A stretch of 64,000 nt of DNA from the NCBI GenBank assembly GCA_947652605.1, contig OX393582.1:11494544-11558543 (forward strand), given 5' to 3'. This document shows, in pieces, positions 44,938 to 56,545 of this stretch; positions within the stretch are counted from its first letter, which is position 1, and every line of letters begins with the position of its first letter. The notes below the pieces were generated by a model that saw only the letters and a list, made by a program, of their open reading frames with translations, had not been told where the DNA came from and searched no databases. This stretch comes from Elmis aenea (taxonomy: Eukaryota; Arthropoda; Insecta; Coleoptera; Elmidae). The position numbers and the translations under genes were made by a program.

Positions 44938-46600
44938 CACTACGGTCGGAAAGTTTGGAAACGATAATGATATATACATAATATTAAATATTATTCACAA
45001 TTTTTGCAGTTTTTTTTTTGTTGTTTAATTAAAATATGTATGAACATTTTCAACAAAAAAATAATAATAATTTATTTTTAATTATAATGAGTATAAATAA
45101 GACAACTATTCTCATAAAACTATATTTATAATAATTAAACGGCATTTTCGTCAAAATGACCACCATTTGCTTTAATAACTGCTTGGCATATTCTTGGCAT
45201 CCTGTTAACTAATTTTTGCAAAGTTTCGTGTGGGATGTTGACCCATGCTTGTTGAAGTCTTAACCAAAAGTTTTTTTCATTTGTAGTTGCAGTTTTTCGG
45301 ACTTGCCGGTCCAATTCATCACACAAAAACTCAATGGGAGAAAGATCTGGTGACGAGCAGGCCAAATCATTCGTTTGCAAACGTTTTTTCTATCTAGGCC
45401 TTGCAGATAATTTCGACACAATGCTGAGGAGTGTTTGGGATCGTTATCCTCTTGGAACACGAAGTTTCCACCACAAAGTTGTCTTCCACACGGAATAGCG
45501 GTGTCTCTTAAAATTGAAAGATAGTCCTCCTTGCGAAGAATGCCATCAATTTTTTTTTAATGTTCCAACACGATTTCCAGCAAAACATCCCCAAACCATC
45601 ACATTTCCATTTCCATGCTTAATTGTAGAAACCACACAGTCATCGTTTGTTTGCTCTCCAGGAAAACGCCGAACGTACACTCTTCGCTTTGATCCGAAGA
45701 TTTCAAATTTAAACTCATCTGTCCATAAAACACTATTCCATTGTTGAGCAGTTCAATTCGCATGTTTTTTGGCCCATTCTAGTCGTTTTTTCTTATTACC
45801 ATTCCGTAAAAGAGGTTTCTTCATTGCAACTCTTCCTCTCAGACCCGCATGTAGAAGACGTGTCTTTACCGTAGTAATTGAAATTTTTAAAGATTTTCCA
45901 AAATTAAAGTCATTAGCAATATCGACTGCTGTAAGTCGATTCTTTTACTCTTCATTATTATATACTTGTCCTCAGCCTTTGTTGTCTTCCTCGGCCTTCC
46001 TGATCGTTTTCAGTCCACCAAACTACCAAATTTTTGACTTCGGTCTAAGGTGGTGTAAACACCTTTTTTGGAAACACCTACTTTTTGGGCAATTTGGGAC
46101 ATGGAATAGCCTTCATTTCTTAAAGTACAAATGGTTGAACGCTTTTCAATACTTATTTGCTTTTTATGGGTCATATTTAATTATTAAACATTGAACAAAA
46201 TATATAAATATGAATTTTCGAAAATTAAAAGTGTAGCCTGTATTTTCCAAACAGTTTTTGGTAATATTTTAATCACTTAGTACACACACAATAATACTAA
46301 ACACGAAATAATCGTTGCTTATTAACAAAACGTCAAAAAAAAAATAAAAGAAAGCAAGGAAACCAGCTATTTATTACATATTTCTTAGTATTGTTACAAA
46401 CCATTAGATTTTGCAAATTTTGCATTTTTTTAATAAATTGGGCTCATTCGTGTGATGATTTATTAACAAGATTGAAAACGTCGTTAATTTATGAGTTTGT
46501 AATTATAGTTTGATAATACGTAGTAAGGTTTAAGATGAATACGCTTTTATTAAAAATATTGGCATAATATATGTCGTTTCCAAACTTTCCGACGCTAGTG
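44938..46600 (-). mobile_element. Tc1-like element, 1,663 bp
   Basis: Inverted ends contain GTCGGAAAGTTTGGAAACGA (44946-44965 and the inverse near 46573-46592), beginning CACTA and ending TAGTG. TA flanks both sides (44936-44937, 46601-46602). It holds a decayed transposase on the minus strand. Confidence 0.9.
45135..46174 (-). pseudogene. Tc1-like transposase pseudogene
   Basis: Starting at minus-strand ATG 46174 it reads MTHKKQISIEKRSTICTLRN, then the paired helix-turn-helix with MSQIAQKVGVSKKGVYTTL and a GRPRKTTKAEDKYI linker. Stops and shifts follow. Near 45460-45400 is VFQEDNDPKHSSALCRNYL with the second catalytic Asp, and after another shift SPDLSPIEFLCDELDRQVRK with the Glu. The end ...NGGHFDENAV stops at 45135. 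Order and motifs fit the DD34E Tc1 family. It is inactive, but the terminal repeats are well kept. Confidence 0.9.
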
Positions 46601-46602
46601 TA

Positions 46603-47411
46603 CATAAAAGAACAAAACTATGAAATTGTATAACAAAATTGTTTTGTTTGTCTAAATATTATAAAAGCAGATAAAAATAAATGTGTATTCATTTCAAATC
46701 ACTTGTGACTCACTTTGTGGACTCACCATATGTGACAAAATATATTAAGGGCAATTTTTCCTCCCAATCGCTGGCTATTTGTCAGGATTTAATTTCAACG
46801 ATCGCTTCTTTATGCTTTGCCATTTTTAAACCACATCTGTTCAGTTCACACGTGATTTTCACGAATCGGTCGTTTGTAAACCTTGCAACTGATGCTTATT
46901 GTCAAGTCCATGAGTACATAGCTGTAATAACGTTAGTACAATTGATACAATACGGAATACAAGATACGATAACAACACGATATTAAATAGGTTTCTTATG
47001 TGCTATCAGATTGCCTCACAGTACAATACGTGCATCCTTTAATCCTGGGCTAATTTGATTAGGATATCGTGGGGATATCTAGCAACATGACGCAGAATTT
47101 ATATTTAAACCTGACTGACATTTACGATAAAGGTGAAATGGGAGATATAATGTAAAGAGTGACAGTTTATGTAGGATTTAGAGACGGTAAAGTATTTATC
47201 AAATATATTTTAGAGAGTGTATATTACATAATTATGGATGACGGTTTAGTCTAGTTGCCTAAAAAGTATATATTCGTATTAATTTTTAATTTTGTACCTC
47301 TATATTTTTGATTTATCCGTTTTGGTCAATATATTCATTGTAAAATATATGAAAAATACATGAAAACATTTTAGAAAAGGTCACACATACTTAGTTGGTA
47401 TTTAGTTTCAT
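46603..47411. other. AT-rich interval; unrecognised open frame
   Basis: A 101-codon plus-strand frame (46681-46986) has no recognisable domain or signal peptide. Confidence 0.35.
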
Positions 47412-47600
47412 ATACAGGGTGTTTCTTAAATATTGCGAAAAACTTCGTCAGCTAATTAATTAAGGGGGGGGGGTTTAATATAATTTTATTTTGGATGTCT
47501 CCTTTCGGAGTTTCACCCCCCTAAAGGAGAGCGGTAAAATTAGGTTTTTATTTTATTTCTTAAATTTGGATATGTGTAGAGGTTTTATACTTATTAAAAG
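47412..47600 (+). repeat. ACAGGGTGTTTCTT-type MITE, copy A
   Basis: It begins TACAGGGTGTTTCTTAAATA and runs through CCCCCCTAAAGGAGAGCGG to TTTGGATATGT. An inverse copy is at 53212-53390. Confidence 0.7.
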
Positions 47601-48339
47601 GTTCCCCATAGTAATTTTTTTAATTATCTCCCACCTTCACGGGATGTTAAAAAGTGCGACCCTTGTTGGTTTTTCCATCAGGACTTTTTAAAGGGTTGAA
47701 ATTTTTTAATTTAAATTTATTATTTAAAAACCTTAATTTATTAAGAAACTTTTTTAAAATTATAACTTTTCCTACCTAAACATGAAGCGAGACTAAATCA
47801 GCACGTTAATATCGAGGCAATCCAACTTCTCGATGTAAATGACCTTAACAGAAGACTGAAGAAAACTAAGCCACATGAGTTAGTTTAAATGTTCAAAAAG
47901 CAGAGTGCAGTGCGAAAATCATAATGGAGTGTGCATATTAGCAGAAACTCAAGAACACCAATGGGTGAACTTTAGAAACTGAGAAATAAATTAGAGGTTG
48001 GTTTCTTAAAGACCAGTTTTATTTAATATTACAGAACGCTACAAGCGTTGATTAAAACACTTTTTATAGAAAACCTACAGTTTTTGAGTAAAAAATAAAA
48101 TAAGTAAACATGAACCATTAAATATTCCAAGATGAAACGATTCATTTTGGTGGTTACCATGGTTTGTGTATGTTCATATTGGATAGAATTGATGGGTGTT
48201 TTCATATCGTAACGTCTTGGTCTTTAAAATGAATTACACAAATGTTAGGAGGTGCGATATTCATTTCGTTTAGTCATGTTAACAGTAATTAATTAGCAGC
48301 CAGATACCTTTATGATAAAAGATTTATCCCAATTGTATT
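47601..48339. other. AT-rich interval, nothing recognised
   Basis: A short block near 48140-48160 recurs inverted near 52790-52812 (CCATGGTCACCACCAAAAT-like). No gene seen. Confidence 0.35.
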
Positions 48340-48354
48340 ATTACACATCTTACT

Positions 48355-48911
48355 GTTACTGTTGGAGTCGCGAACAAAAAACAACTACAAACGTTCAGCA
48401 GCCTGCAGCTATTCAAGCTCACAACAAATTCATGGGAGGGGTGGATCACCATGACTGGCCATCAGAAAAACATACCATTGCTATCAGACGTAAAAAATTG
48501 TATTGGCCTTTGTTCACCCGTTTGATAGGCATGGCTGTTGTGAATGGTTTTGTGTTGTACAAACTAGTGCACGGCAGTAACTCAATATCCATCAAGGATT
48601 TTCGAAGACAAATAGCTGTGACATATTTGAAAAAAGGACATGGAGCACGGTTGGCACGTGGTTGATCTATGTGCTTACCAGTTACTTCTGCAGCTAAGGT
48701 TCGAAAAGATGTAAGATATGATTCTATGATTCATATTATAGAAAAAGTACTTTCAAACGCCCAGCGTCCTCATATGAGGATGGTCTATATCTCCGCAACT
48801 ATTAATCTGACAACTTTGTTTTTAATAGTAATATGCTCATATAGACCTTAGAGGTAAGTTAATAAAATATCTTCAAAAAAACACAAAAAAAATAATTTGG
48901 GCCTAAGTGGG
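48355..48911 (+). pseudogene. piggyBac element, 3' fragment with transposase C-terminus
   Basis: It matches 22540-23444 but lacks part of the C-terminal segment. Recognisable are EQKTTTNVQQPAAIQAHNKF, MGGVDHHDWPSEKHTIAIRR and YWPLFTRLIGMAVVNGFVLY, then a frameshift and CLPVTSAAKVRKDVRYDSM. The cysteine cross-brace is deleted; the palindrome CGTCCTCATATGAGGATG (48768-48785) follows directly. The right end TTTGGGCCTAAGTGGG is followed by TTAA (48912-48915). The 5' half of the element is gone. Confidence 0.85.
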
Positions 48912-48915
48912 TTAA

Positions 48916-51696
48916 AGGAAACTTTCCAGATCATAGAAAACCAACAAATTAATGAAGATAACAAGGTTATGTTTGAGGACCTGGGCCTAAATTATGGTGA
49001 CGAGAAGTGTATTTAAAAGAAATTTGACTTACTTTTCTCAAATAATTGAGAGCGAGTTAAATGTATTAGGTACTATTGCAACCTGATATATGAATTGTAT
49101 ATGTACCTCAAACCTCCCCCCTTTATGGAAGCGCCTAAGGATATAATTTCATGCACTGGAACAATAGCAGCCAACCACATTAAACCACTCACTAGAGGAA
49201 ATTATAATTTCCTAGTATCAACTATAAACTGTATCAGGTTAATGTTTCATGCAGATATTAAATTAACTTAAAACACAATCTCAACAAAGTTTAAAGGAAC
49301 TTCATACCAACTTTCCTACGTCCTTACAATAGTTTATAGTAGCGGTCAGGTTATAACCAAGGATTTGCTTCAAATAACAACGTGAGGTGAGGCCTATGGC
49401 TTTGAAGTTAACGAGCGGCCAATAAAAATTAACAATATTCTCCAAAATGTAGCCCTTCAATTGACTTAAATTATTTAAAAAAAAAATGGTTTGTGTTCGT
49501 ATGGAAGGTAACTGATGATGTTTTAATTATGCGTATTTTACATCCACCAACTTATCTGTTATCTTTCCAAGATATAAAGTTAGATGAAGGATACCTAATA
49601 GAATTTATCATACATTTTTCAACACACTTTTGAAGGATTTCCAAACGTTTAAATTTCCATTAAAAAATGTAAGAACTAATATTACTCAAATAAACACCTT
49701 TACCTTTATTCTACTTACATAATAAAGCCATAAATTTTCACTAAACATTTTACAGTTGTTTATTTCTCGGAATTATGCGAGCGAAATTCGTCACTAAGAC
49801 CGTACTTTTGAGATTATCTCTCGCGAACGCTCCCATTATTCTAAGTAATCTCTGTGGAAGGTGTGCATTAACGATTTTAAGTACAAGGCTAAGATTCTTG
49901 GTGCTGCAGCGGAAATACGTTCATTGATTTTGCTTTGATTAGGGTCAGACAACTGTCAGATACCAAGTTCAGTTAAAGATGGAGGGAAACACTTCTGTCA
50001 GTTTGGTGACCGACCAACCTGAAATATAAAATTTATTGTCGTCTCAGACCTTTTTATTTGATTACTCTAAGTGGAAAATTCAAAATCCTCTTCACCTTTC
50101 AAGCAAAAATATTTTTTACATTACGTAGTTCAAACATTGCAAATAGCTTTCAGTATAGTAACTTATTTTTTAACTTTAAAAAATTTTACTAAAAGACTTC
50201 TTTCATAACAAAAAAGTTTTTAAAACAATTTGCATTATTTGTTAAGGAAATTAGATACACGTGTTCACTTGCAAAGTCGAACATTGACAATTATTATCGT
50301 AAATGTGTCATTATTTCTATAAATATTACATACCTACATGTAAATAAAATAAAAACAGTTTAATAAATAATTGAATAAAAACGTTTTTAACAATAATAAA
50401 GAACGTTTACGTGGTAAAAAACTTTTTACAGTGGCCAAAATTTACAAGGAGAGAGATTTGTTTGCTGTTCAATTTGTTGAGAGACCTTTACATTCTGCAA
50501 GTATAATCTAAAAATATGTACCTATAGATATTTTAAGACTGCAATGTTTTAACAATGGTAGAAGAAAATTATAATAAATGTTCAAGTAAACGCTATTTTA
50601 AATTTAACAATAGCCCAGTCTATTAAAGAAAAAATTCTTACATCATAATTCATAATTTATTTCACATTCTGCAACTACCTATATCTTTCTTTAAAAATTA
50701 AAGAATTAACATTTGGATTACGTCCTTTGCATAGGTATTTTACTTTCAAGGTGGCTCTACAGAAAAATTTAATTAAATAAAACAGGAAAAAAATCTCTTA
50801 CTCTCCCCAAACTATGGCAACCGTAAAAAAATTTTGTCATGAAAATCCTTTCTTCATTGAAGTATTTATTCATGTTGATAAATTTTAAAAAACATTAACC
50901 TAATGTGTTACTAGGAAAGGAAATGATTAAATTAATAAGCAAATTCTCACAAAATAAAAGTTTATACAAAATCATGGCCTTTTAAAATTAAAAATTAAAA
51001 ATTATGTTTTTGACAAATATCTTTAAAAAAATACAAAAACAAAAATAAATAGCCTACGATTGAATCACAATAATAATTGTTTTATATTTCACCTCTTTAA
51101 TGAGTTAAGTTTGCGAGCGGGAATCCCCGAAAACGTTAGACAATATTGGATTCCTATTTTCAAGTGGACACCGTGTAATATTGCAATGGAATATAATATC
51201 GTTGGGCAAATTTGTAGAACCTATTTATTGTTAAATTATTGCAATAAACGTTAAACTTTGCAGTTTTTTTTTGTTTAAACATGTAGATACAGTTCTTCTT
51301 TTTTCCTATTTCCATAAATTCTTATTGTCAAGTATATTAAACCACTGACCCATTTTTTCGTTTATATCATTGTCCGTCTTGTCGTTGCAAAGTAGTTTGC
51401 ACTCCTTGGTATTTTTAGCTTCCTGCTTATACCCGTTGCATCCCATTCAAACTTGATTTGTGCTTATAATCTATTATCACGATAACGTAATTTTTTTTGT
51501 AGTAATGGTCGTTATAACAAAACATTTTTGAAATAACATTTGTAAGCGCCTTGACAAGTCGCTTACCGCTTAACCCTTTCTGTCTGGATATGCAAGAAGG
51601 TGCATGTCCATAAATCATAGAGTTTTACTGTTTATAATTAAGGATAAGTTATCGTTTGCGCGACCACAATTGCTGGAAGTAAGGTTGTATTTTGTA
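48916..51696. other. Long AT-rich interval with one GC-richer patch
   Basis: At 49750-50030 the base composition rises. On the minus strand an acceptor-like TTTTATATTTCAG precedes a short frame WSVTKLTEVFPSIFN ending in TGA; on the plus strand MEGNTSVSLVTDQPEI is a tiny frame. Neither is convincing. The rest shows no gene or element ends. Confidence 0.35.
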
Positions 51697-52054
51697 CTAG
51701 CGTAGTGACCCGGCTTCGCTCGGTGAATTTTCTTATCAATCACAGACTACTCGCGCTTCGCGCTCGCGCCCGGTGGACGTTTTTGACCTTTTGAGAATTT
51801 TGGATCTTTTGGGAATTTTTGAATCTATTGAGAATTTTTGTATCTATTGAGAATTTTAAAACTTTTGTGATATTTGGATCTTTTGGGAATTTTGGTTCTT
51901 TTGAGAATTTTTGGAACTTTTGGGAATTCTCATATAGCCTATGTTCTTTCCATGGTCCTATAGATTGTCTGTGCCAAATTTGGTCAGGATCGGATGAGTG
52001 GTATAGTAATGCATAAAGGACAAACATACATACATTCATTTTTATATATATAGA
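51697..52054 (-). mobile_element. Non-autonomous Helitron
   Basis: On the minus strand it starts TCTATATATATAAA after an A and ends CTAG before a T, as Helitrons do. A GC-rich hairpin-prone CGCGAGCGCGAAGCGCG and GAAGCCGGGTCACTACG precede the 3' end. The body has about six degenerate 21-bp repeats of GAATTTTTGNATCTNTTG type (51795-51928). It shares ATCTATATATATAAAA and GACCAAATTT-GCACAG with the start at 63566. Confidence 0.75.
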
Positions 52055-52979
52055 TTTTAAACAGAGCAGTTCAGCTTAAGTTATTGTAATCTTTTTATTC
52101 TGGAACTATCTATTTTATTTCTAAAATCCGCGACGCAGTCGCTAACACATTTATCTAATGCTTCTATTTTAATTTATTAATGTAATAAATTTACTAATAA
52201 ACCCAAAAAATAATTTACCGAATTAAAAAATATGTTACATTTAAAGTTTCAATTCTTTACGTTTGTGATATTCATTTTTCGTCAAACGACAAAACTCCAA
52301 TAATAACAATTGCTAGTCAGAACATTTGCTTATACGTATGTATAAATATTCCTAAAAATAAGATTGAGCATAGAAAGTAAATAGCCTGTAAAAACTCTGT
52401 TTTTATACCAATTGTATTCAAAAAGTCATGTAAATATAACAACAATTTAAAATGATTAGTATTTTAATTTAAGAAATCAATGAGTTCCTAATTTCTATCA
52501 GTCGAAACCGGTAGAAAATAAATATTTATTTTAATTGCTTAAGTAGAACGGTTTTATGGAAAAAGCACATGCGAACAGTATCTAAACAGTTATGGGCTAA
52601 ACACAACTTAAGTACTTATTGAAGAGAATATCCCTATTGTTAACGTAGAACTGCTTACTAAGACATCATAAAATCGATAAGGACCAACAGAACACAAGTT
52701 TGCGATGCTGTCAGCAATTCAAACAACCGTTTTTGAGTGGTTATTGGCCAAAAGCTTTTCTCTGTGTGTCTTTAATGGATTAACACACCATGGTCACCAC
52801 CAAAATTAATCGTTTTATGTTGGAATATTTAATAATGCATGTTTGCTTATTTTATTTTTTAGGGATATAAATACGTAAAACAACGTTTGAGTGTCCAACC
52901 ACCTTATAAAGCCATAATTAAAAAAAAAAAATTAGTAATAAGTACTCAACCCCAAAAAGTGCAACCAATGTACAAAATA
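52055..52979. other. AT-rich interval, nothing recognised
   Basis: No coding or element ends identified beyond a short match near 52880 to 4275. Confidence 0.4.
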
Positions 52980-53023
52980 GGTTGGTCAGTCACAATATAT
53001 TACCTACTTTCTGATCTTTGATT

Positions 53024-53207
53024 AACATATTTCACGTAATTTATATCCATTTATTTTTCGATGATTCGGTGAATTGCTTATTCGGTAAATTGCTTATTCG
53101 GTGAATTGCTTATTCGGTGAATTGCTTATTCGGCGAATTGATATTCGGTGAATGGCTTTAGGTGAATTGCTTTCGGTGAATTGGTTTTCAGTGAATCTTC
53201 CTAGACC
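53024..53207 (+). repeat. Minisatellite of 16-bp GGTGAATTGCTTATTC units
   Basis: After a leader TATTTCACGTAATTTATAT come about eight units, the first four near-exact and the later ones shorter and divergent, ending GAATCTTCCTAGACCCAA. The same leader and a similar end enclose a different unit at 63206-63415. Confidence 0.85.
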
Positions 53208-53211
53208 CAAA

Positions 53212-53390
53212 TATAATATATCCAAATTTCAGAAATAAAATAGAAACCTAATTTTACCGCTCCCTTTAGGAGGGTGTAATTCCAAAAGGAGGCGTCTAAG
53301 GATAAAATTTTATATAGAAGTCCCCCCTTAATTTTTGATAAGGAACCACCTCCTAATTTTTTCGCAATATTTAAGAAGCACCCTGTATAA
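53212..53390 (-). repeat. ACAGGGTGTTTCTT-type MITE, copy B
   Basis: Inverse of 47412-47600: it ends TTCGCAATATTTAAGAAGCACCCTGTATA-like at 53390 (TATTTAAGAAGCACCCTG) and carries ACCGCTCCCTTTAGGAGGGT. Confidence 0.7.
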
Positions 53391-54008
53391 TCAGCAATAA
53401 TTAAAAAAGATACCGCAACAGCGAAAAAATACAATAGCGTCCTAAGATTTTAGAAAATTTCGTTGTTTATATGAGGACATTTATTAAAAAAAAAAAAAAC
53501 TAACAAGTGTATTAAATTATACGTTCGATAGATAGTTAAAAAATTTATCAAACATTTTTTTTTTAAGTAATAAATAATTGATTTTTATTTTAGCTAATTT
53601 TTAGGTACATAACATTTATAAACTATTTTCTTACTTTTCAGTAATTGTTATTCAAACGCTGAAAGGATAAGAAAATTGTAACAAAAAATTTTGAGTGGGA
53701 GACTTACCACTTAACTTACTTAAACGTTGTAAAGCTATTTAAATTTTGCTGTTCAAGGTTGCCATTTGTTTGTGGCGAAATCTAGTTAGGTCATATAACA
53801 ATTAGCTAATCATAATATTTTATTGTAGTGTTTTACTGGAGTAATAAAAATGTTTTGAATTATTGTGTTCGTTATTACATTTTGATATTGCGTCAGGCTA
53901 ACCAAATAACTTCATTGATAAGTTTGATTAATTTATATTGTTTTAGTAATAATAGTTTGCTGATTGGAGTAGATCCTAAAAAAGTTTCTGAACGATTTTA
54001 TATTTAGT
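53391..54008. other. AT-rich flank of the small secreted gene
   Basis: No repeat ends. TTTTATATTTAG just before 54008 could be a splice acceptor or a TATA-like stretch. Confidence 0.35.
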
Positions 54009-54215
54009 ATGTTGGTGTACAAAGTTATTTTATTTATAGGGCTAGTTCTAATGCTGATTAAAGCAGAAACGAACATCCAACAACTCCACTTGAGACAGAA
54101 ACGGTTATTTTATTATCCACCTGGTTTTAATCCTGATTGTGACTGCAGTGAGCCAAATCAGCCGCCTCTTTGCTGCCCTTCACATATTCCGTCTGCTAAC
54201 GTAAAGAAGGTTTAA
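54009..54215 (+). CDS. Small secreted precursor with RQKR cleavage site
   Basis: A 68-residue protein. Residues 1-19 (MLVYKVILFIGLVLMLIKA) form a clear signal peptide, probably cut before ETN. A short propeptide ends at RQKR (about residues 30-33), a furin-type processing site. The predicted mature part is about 35 residues, LFYYPPGFNPDCDC followed by a Pro-rich stretch and LCCPSH, with four cysteines (CxC and CC) that could form two disulfides. The stop codon overlaps AATAAATAAA, a ready poly(A) signal. The layout fits a processed neuropeptide-like, antimicrobial or cuticle-type peptide; I do not recognise the family. The start could lie in an upstream exon, but the ATG here already opens the signal peptide. 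Confidence 0.6.
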   Translation: MLVYKVILFIGLVLMLIKAETNIQQLHLRQKRLFYYPPGFNPDCDCSEPNQPPLCCPSHIPSANVKKV

Positions 54216-54473
54216 TAAATAAATTAAGCTAATCTCTGTATTACAAGTTCCTTATATTTTAAATAAATTTGGTTTGGTGTAAGATTTTTTTTTCCTTATT
54301 AAAATATTGTTATTAGTGTAGCGAGACTAACCTACAATATTATTCTAAAATTCCTAAGGACTAGGTATTTCTTCAAGATGTCCCCTTTGGTGTTTCTTAG
54401 TTTCTAACATAAAACAAAAGTTTGTCGTGTTTCGCACAGTTCATTAATTCATAGCATTTTATCACGATATACA
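54216..54473. other. Intergenic, nothing recognised
   Basis: AT-rich, short. Confidence 0.4.
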
Positions 54474-55975
54474 CTACACCCGTTCAAAAGGTTTGATCCT
54501 CTGGAGCCTTCTTTTTAAAACAGCATTATCTAGGAGCTGCAGCACCTCGGTGTTGCCATGGGAGCGAAGTCTTCCCTCGTGCTTTTCTACGAACTTTGTG
54601 ATCTCTCCTCTGACGGTTGGAATCTTCAGATCTCTGTGTAGCTAGTCATTACGACAGTACCATGGAGCATCGGCAATACCTCGGAGCACTATATTTTGAA
54701 AGACCTGGATCTTATCTATGTTGCTTTTGGCTGCACATACCCAGAGCTGAACCCCATAAGTCCAGACTGGGTTAAGGATTTGTTTGTACAGTAGTAACTT
54801 TTATGCCCAGACAATTGTGATTTTCTTCCAATCAGAAAGTACATTATTTTTGTATTTAAGGTCAAGTTGTTTTCTTTTTTTCTTCATGTATTCTTTCCAT
54901 CGAAGACGAATATCCAGATATATTTCCAAGTATTTTGCTGTATCGCAATGTGGGTTTTAGGCATTGTTCATTTTGCTTGTAGGTAAAGTCAATATGCGCT
55001 GATTTTACACTGGTTGATTCTCACTCTCCACCTCTTAGTCCAATCGGTTACTCTGTTGCATGTTTCTTGAAGTTTTGCAGCTGTTTCTACATTGTCACTA
55101 CCAATGGGGGCGTTGTTTGCATAAACAACACCTGTCAGTTTTTTTTCAAATCTGAGACTACACTTTCAATGGATAATTGGCGCCATTTCTGACATCCCTT
55201 ATACAAAATAATTCCGTAATAACCCCAGTAATTCATAGTATAAGCGCGGAAACTAATGATCCCCTCCAGCTCCTGATATTGATGCAGACGACAACAGCAG
55301 CCAAAGTAGCGAAAATGAAAAATTTCTAAAATTGACAAGTGTTGTTTATGCAAACAAAGCCTCAATTGCCAAGATGGCTCTATCGTCATCAAAAGTTGCA
55401 ATTGTGACGTTTTGAATCTGTGGAATATTGTAGGTGTACAGCAAGTATGATTTAGGTCCCAAAAAACTGCCTTGGGGTACTCCTGCATTTATATGTCTCA
55501 TGTTCGAGTAATCTCTCTCTTGCTTGACACGAAGCATTCGATTGGATATGTAAGATTTTATTATTTTGGCATATTGTTGTGGCAACATCTTTAGCTTTTT
55601 CTCTAGTTCTTCATGCCAGACTTTATCAAACGCCTGGGCTACGTCTAGGAATATGGCTCAGCACATTTTATTTTCTTCATACGCTTTTTCAATTATGTCC
55701 GTTATTCGATGAACCTGATCGATTGTCGAGTGCCTGCTCTTAAATCCAAACTGGTGATTAGGAACTAGATTATTGCTTTCAATAATTGGTTTCAATCGCT
55801 TCAGGACCAGTTTTTCGAATAATTTTGATACTATTGGGAGTAGCGAAATAGGTCTGTGCGATGAGACATCGTTCGGGGGTTTACCAGGTTTGGCAATCAT
55901 AATTACCTCGCCCACTTTCCAGACGTCTGGCACAAGTTTCAGGCGGAATGCCACGTTTATCAGGTAAAATAAGTT
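54474..55975 (-). pseudogene. Jockey LINE ORF2, 5'-truncated and decayed
   Basis: The minus strand carries the reverse transcriptase: FRLKLVPDVWKVGEVIMIAK, HRPISLLPIVSKLFEKL, NHQFGFKSRHSTIDQVHRI, FLDVAQAFDKVWHEEL, AGVPQGSFLGP, and FDDD in place of FADD. A MITE (55113-55357) interrupts just after FDDDRAILAIEA; the frame resumes with PIGSDNVETAAKLQETCN. The C-terminus ends with LQLLDN...LQRIKPFERV at stop 54474, close to the end of the young LINE at 26708. An in-frame stop at about 55656 and later shifts break it. The endonuclease half is missing. Confidence 0.88.
55113..55357. mobile_element. MITE, 245 bp, inside the LINE pseudogene
   Basis: Inverted ends of about 25 bp begin TTGTTTGCATAAACAACAC on both sides, with one mismatch. 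The terminal GTTTGCATAAAC is itself nearly palindromic. No clear target duplication. Its position is confirmed by the interrupted LINE reading frame. Confidence 0.85.
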
Positions 55976-56537
55976 TTACTATTGCTTTCCTATGCGTAAA
56001 ATCACGTATACTAATTACGAAAGAAAAGTCTTAGCCACTCTTACTTCTACATCGGGAGGTGGAACTCTTAAATATGTAGATAAAACATACTTAAACTTGC
56101 AAAGAACATTTATAATATTAGTTATATTCGTATTATTAACATTAAATTGTTAATAGGTGATTAACAGGAATTTTTACTTTAATTTATTGCATTGTGCTGT
56201 TTGTTGGTAAATAAATAGAATGTTCAGATAATACGAAATAGTCGTAATAAGTACTTGTAAGATTTATTGCAGCTTGAGCAGTAACATCTACTAATGGACG
56301 CTTTCTTCAGTTTTTGAGCTTTAGGTTTCTGACGTTAATGAGATTGTGGCTCACTTGGGAGACCAGTCTCGTGTAAATCCATCGATCTTGCATCGCAATC
56401 CCTTTAGTATCTCAACGCTAAATACCGATCGTCAACATAATTCTCGACAGATCAGCAATCTGGGAAGAATACAGCTGCTAGGTGTTGTACGAGGTGGTAT
56501 GGGAAAGTTACCGGACTGGATCTTAAAAAAACGTTTG
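55976..56537. other. Flank of the hAT MITE, possible intron
   Basis: The GC-richer part 56330-56537 reads openly on the minus strand (KRFFKIQSGNFPIPPRTTPS...), continuing past the splice donor at 57113. It could be intron or an extended exon. Confidence 0.35.
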
Positions 56538-56545
56538 CTTACCTC

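Noticed and set aside
46681..46986. 101-codon plus-strand frame
   Set aside because: No domain, signal peptide or splice context; likely chance.
49960..50030. Possible terminal exon WSVTKLTEVFPSIFN on the minus strand
   Set aside because: The acceptor is good, but the frame is too short and nothing links it to another exon.
51740..52039. 99-codon frame with FKNSQKIQNSQK-type repeats
   Set aside because: It is a translation of the tandem body of a Helitron.
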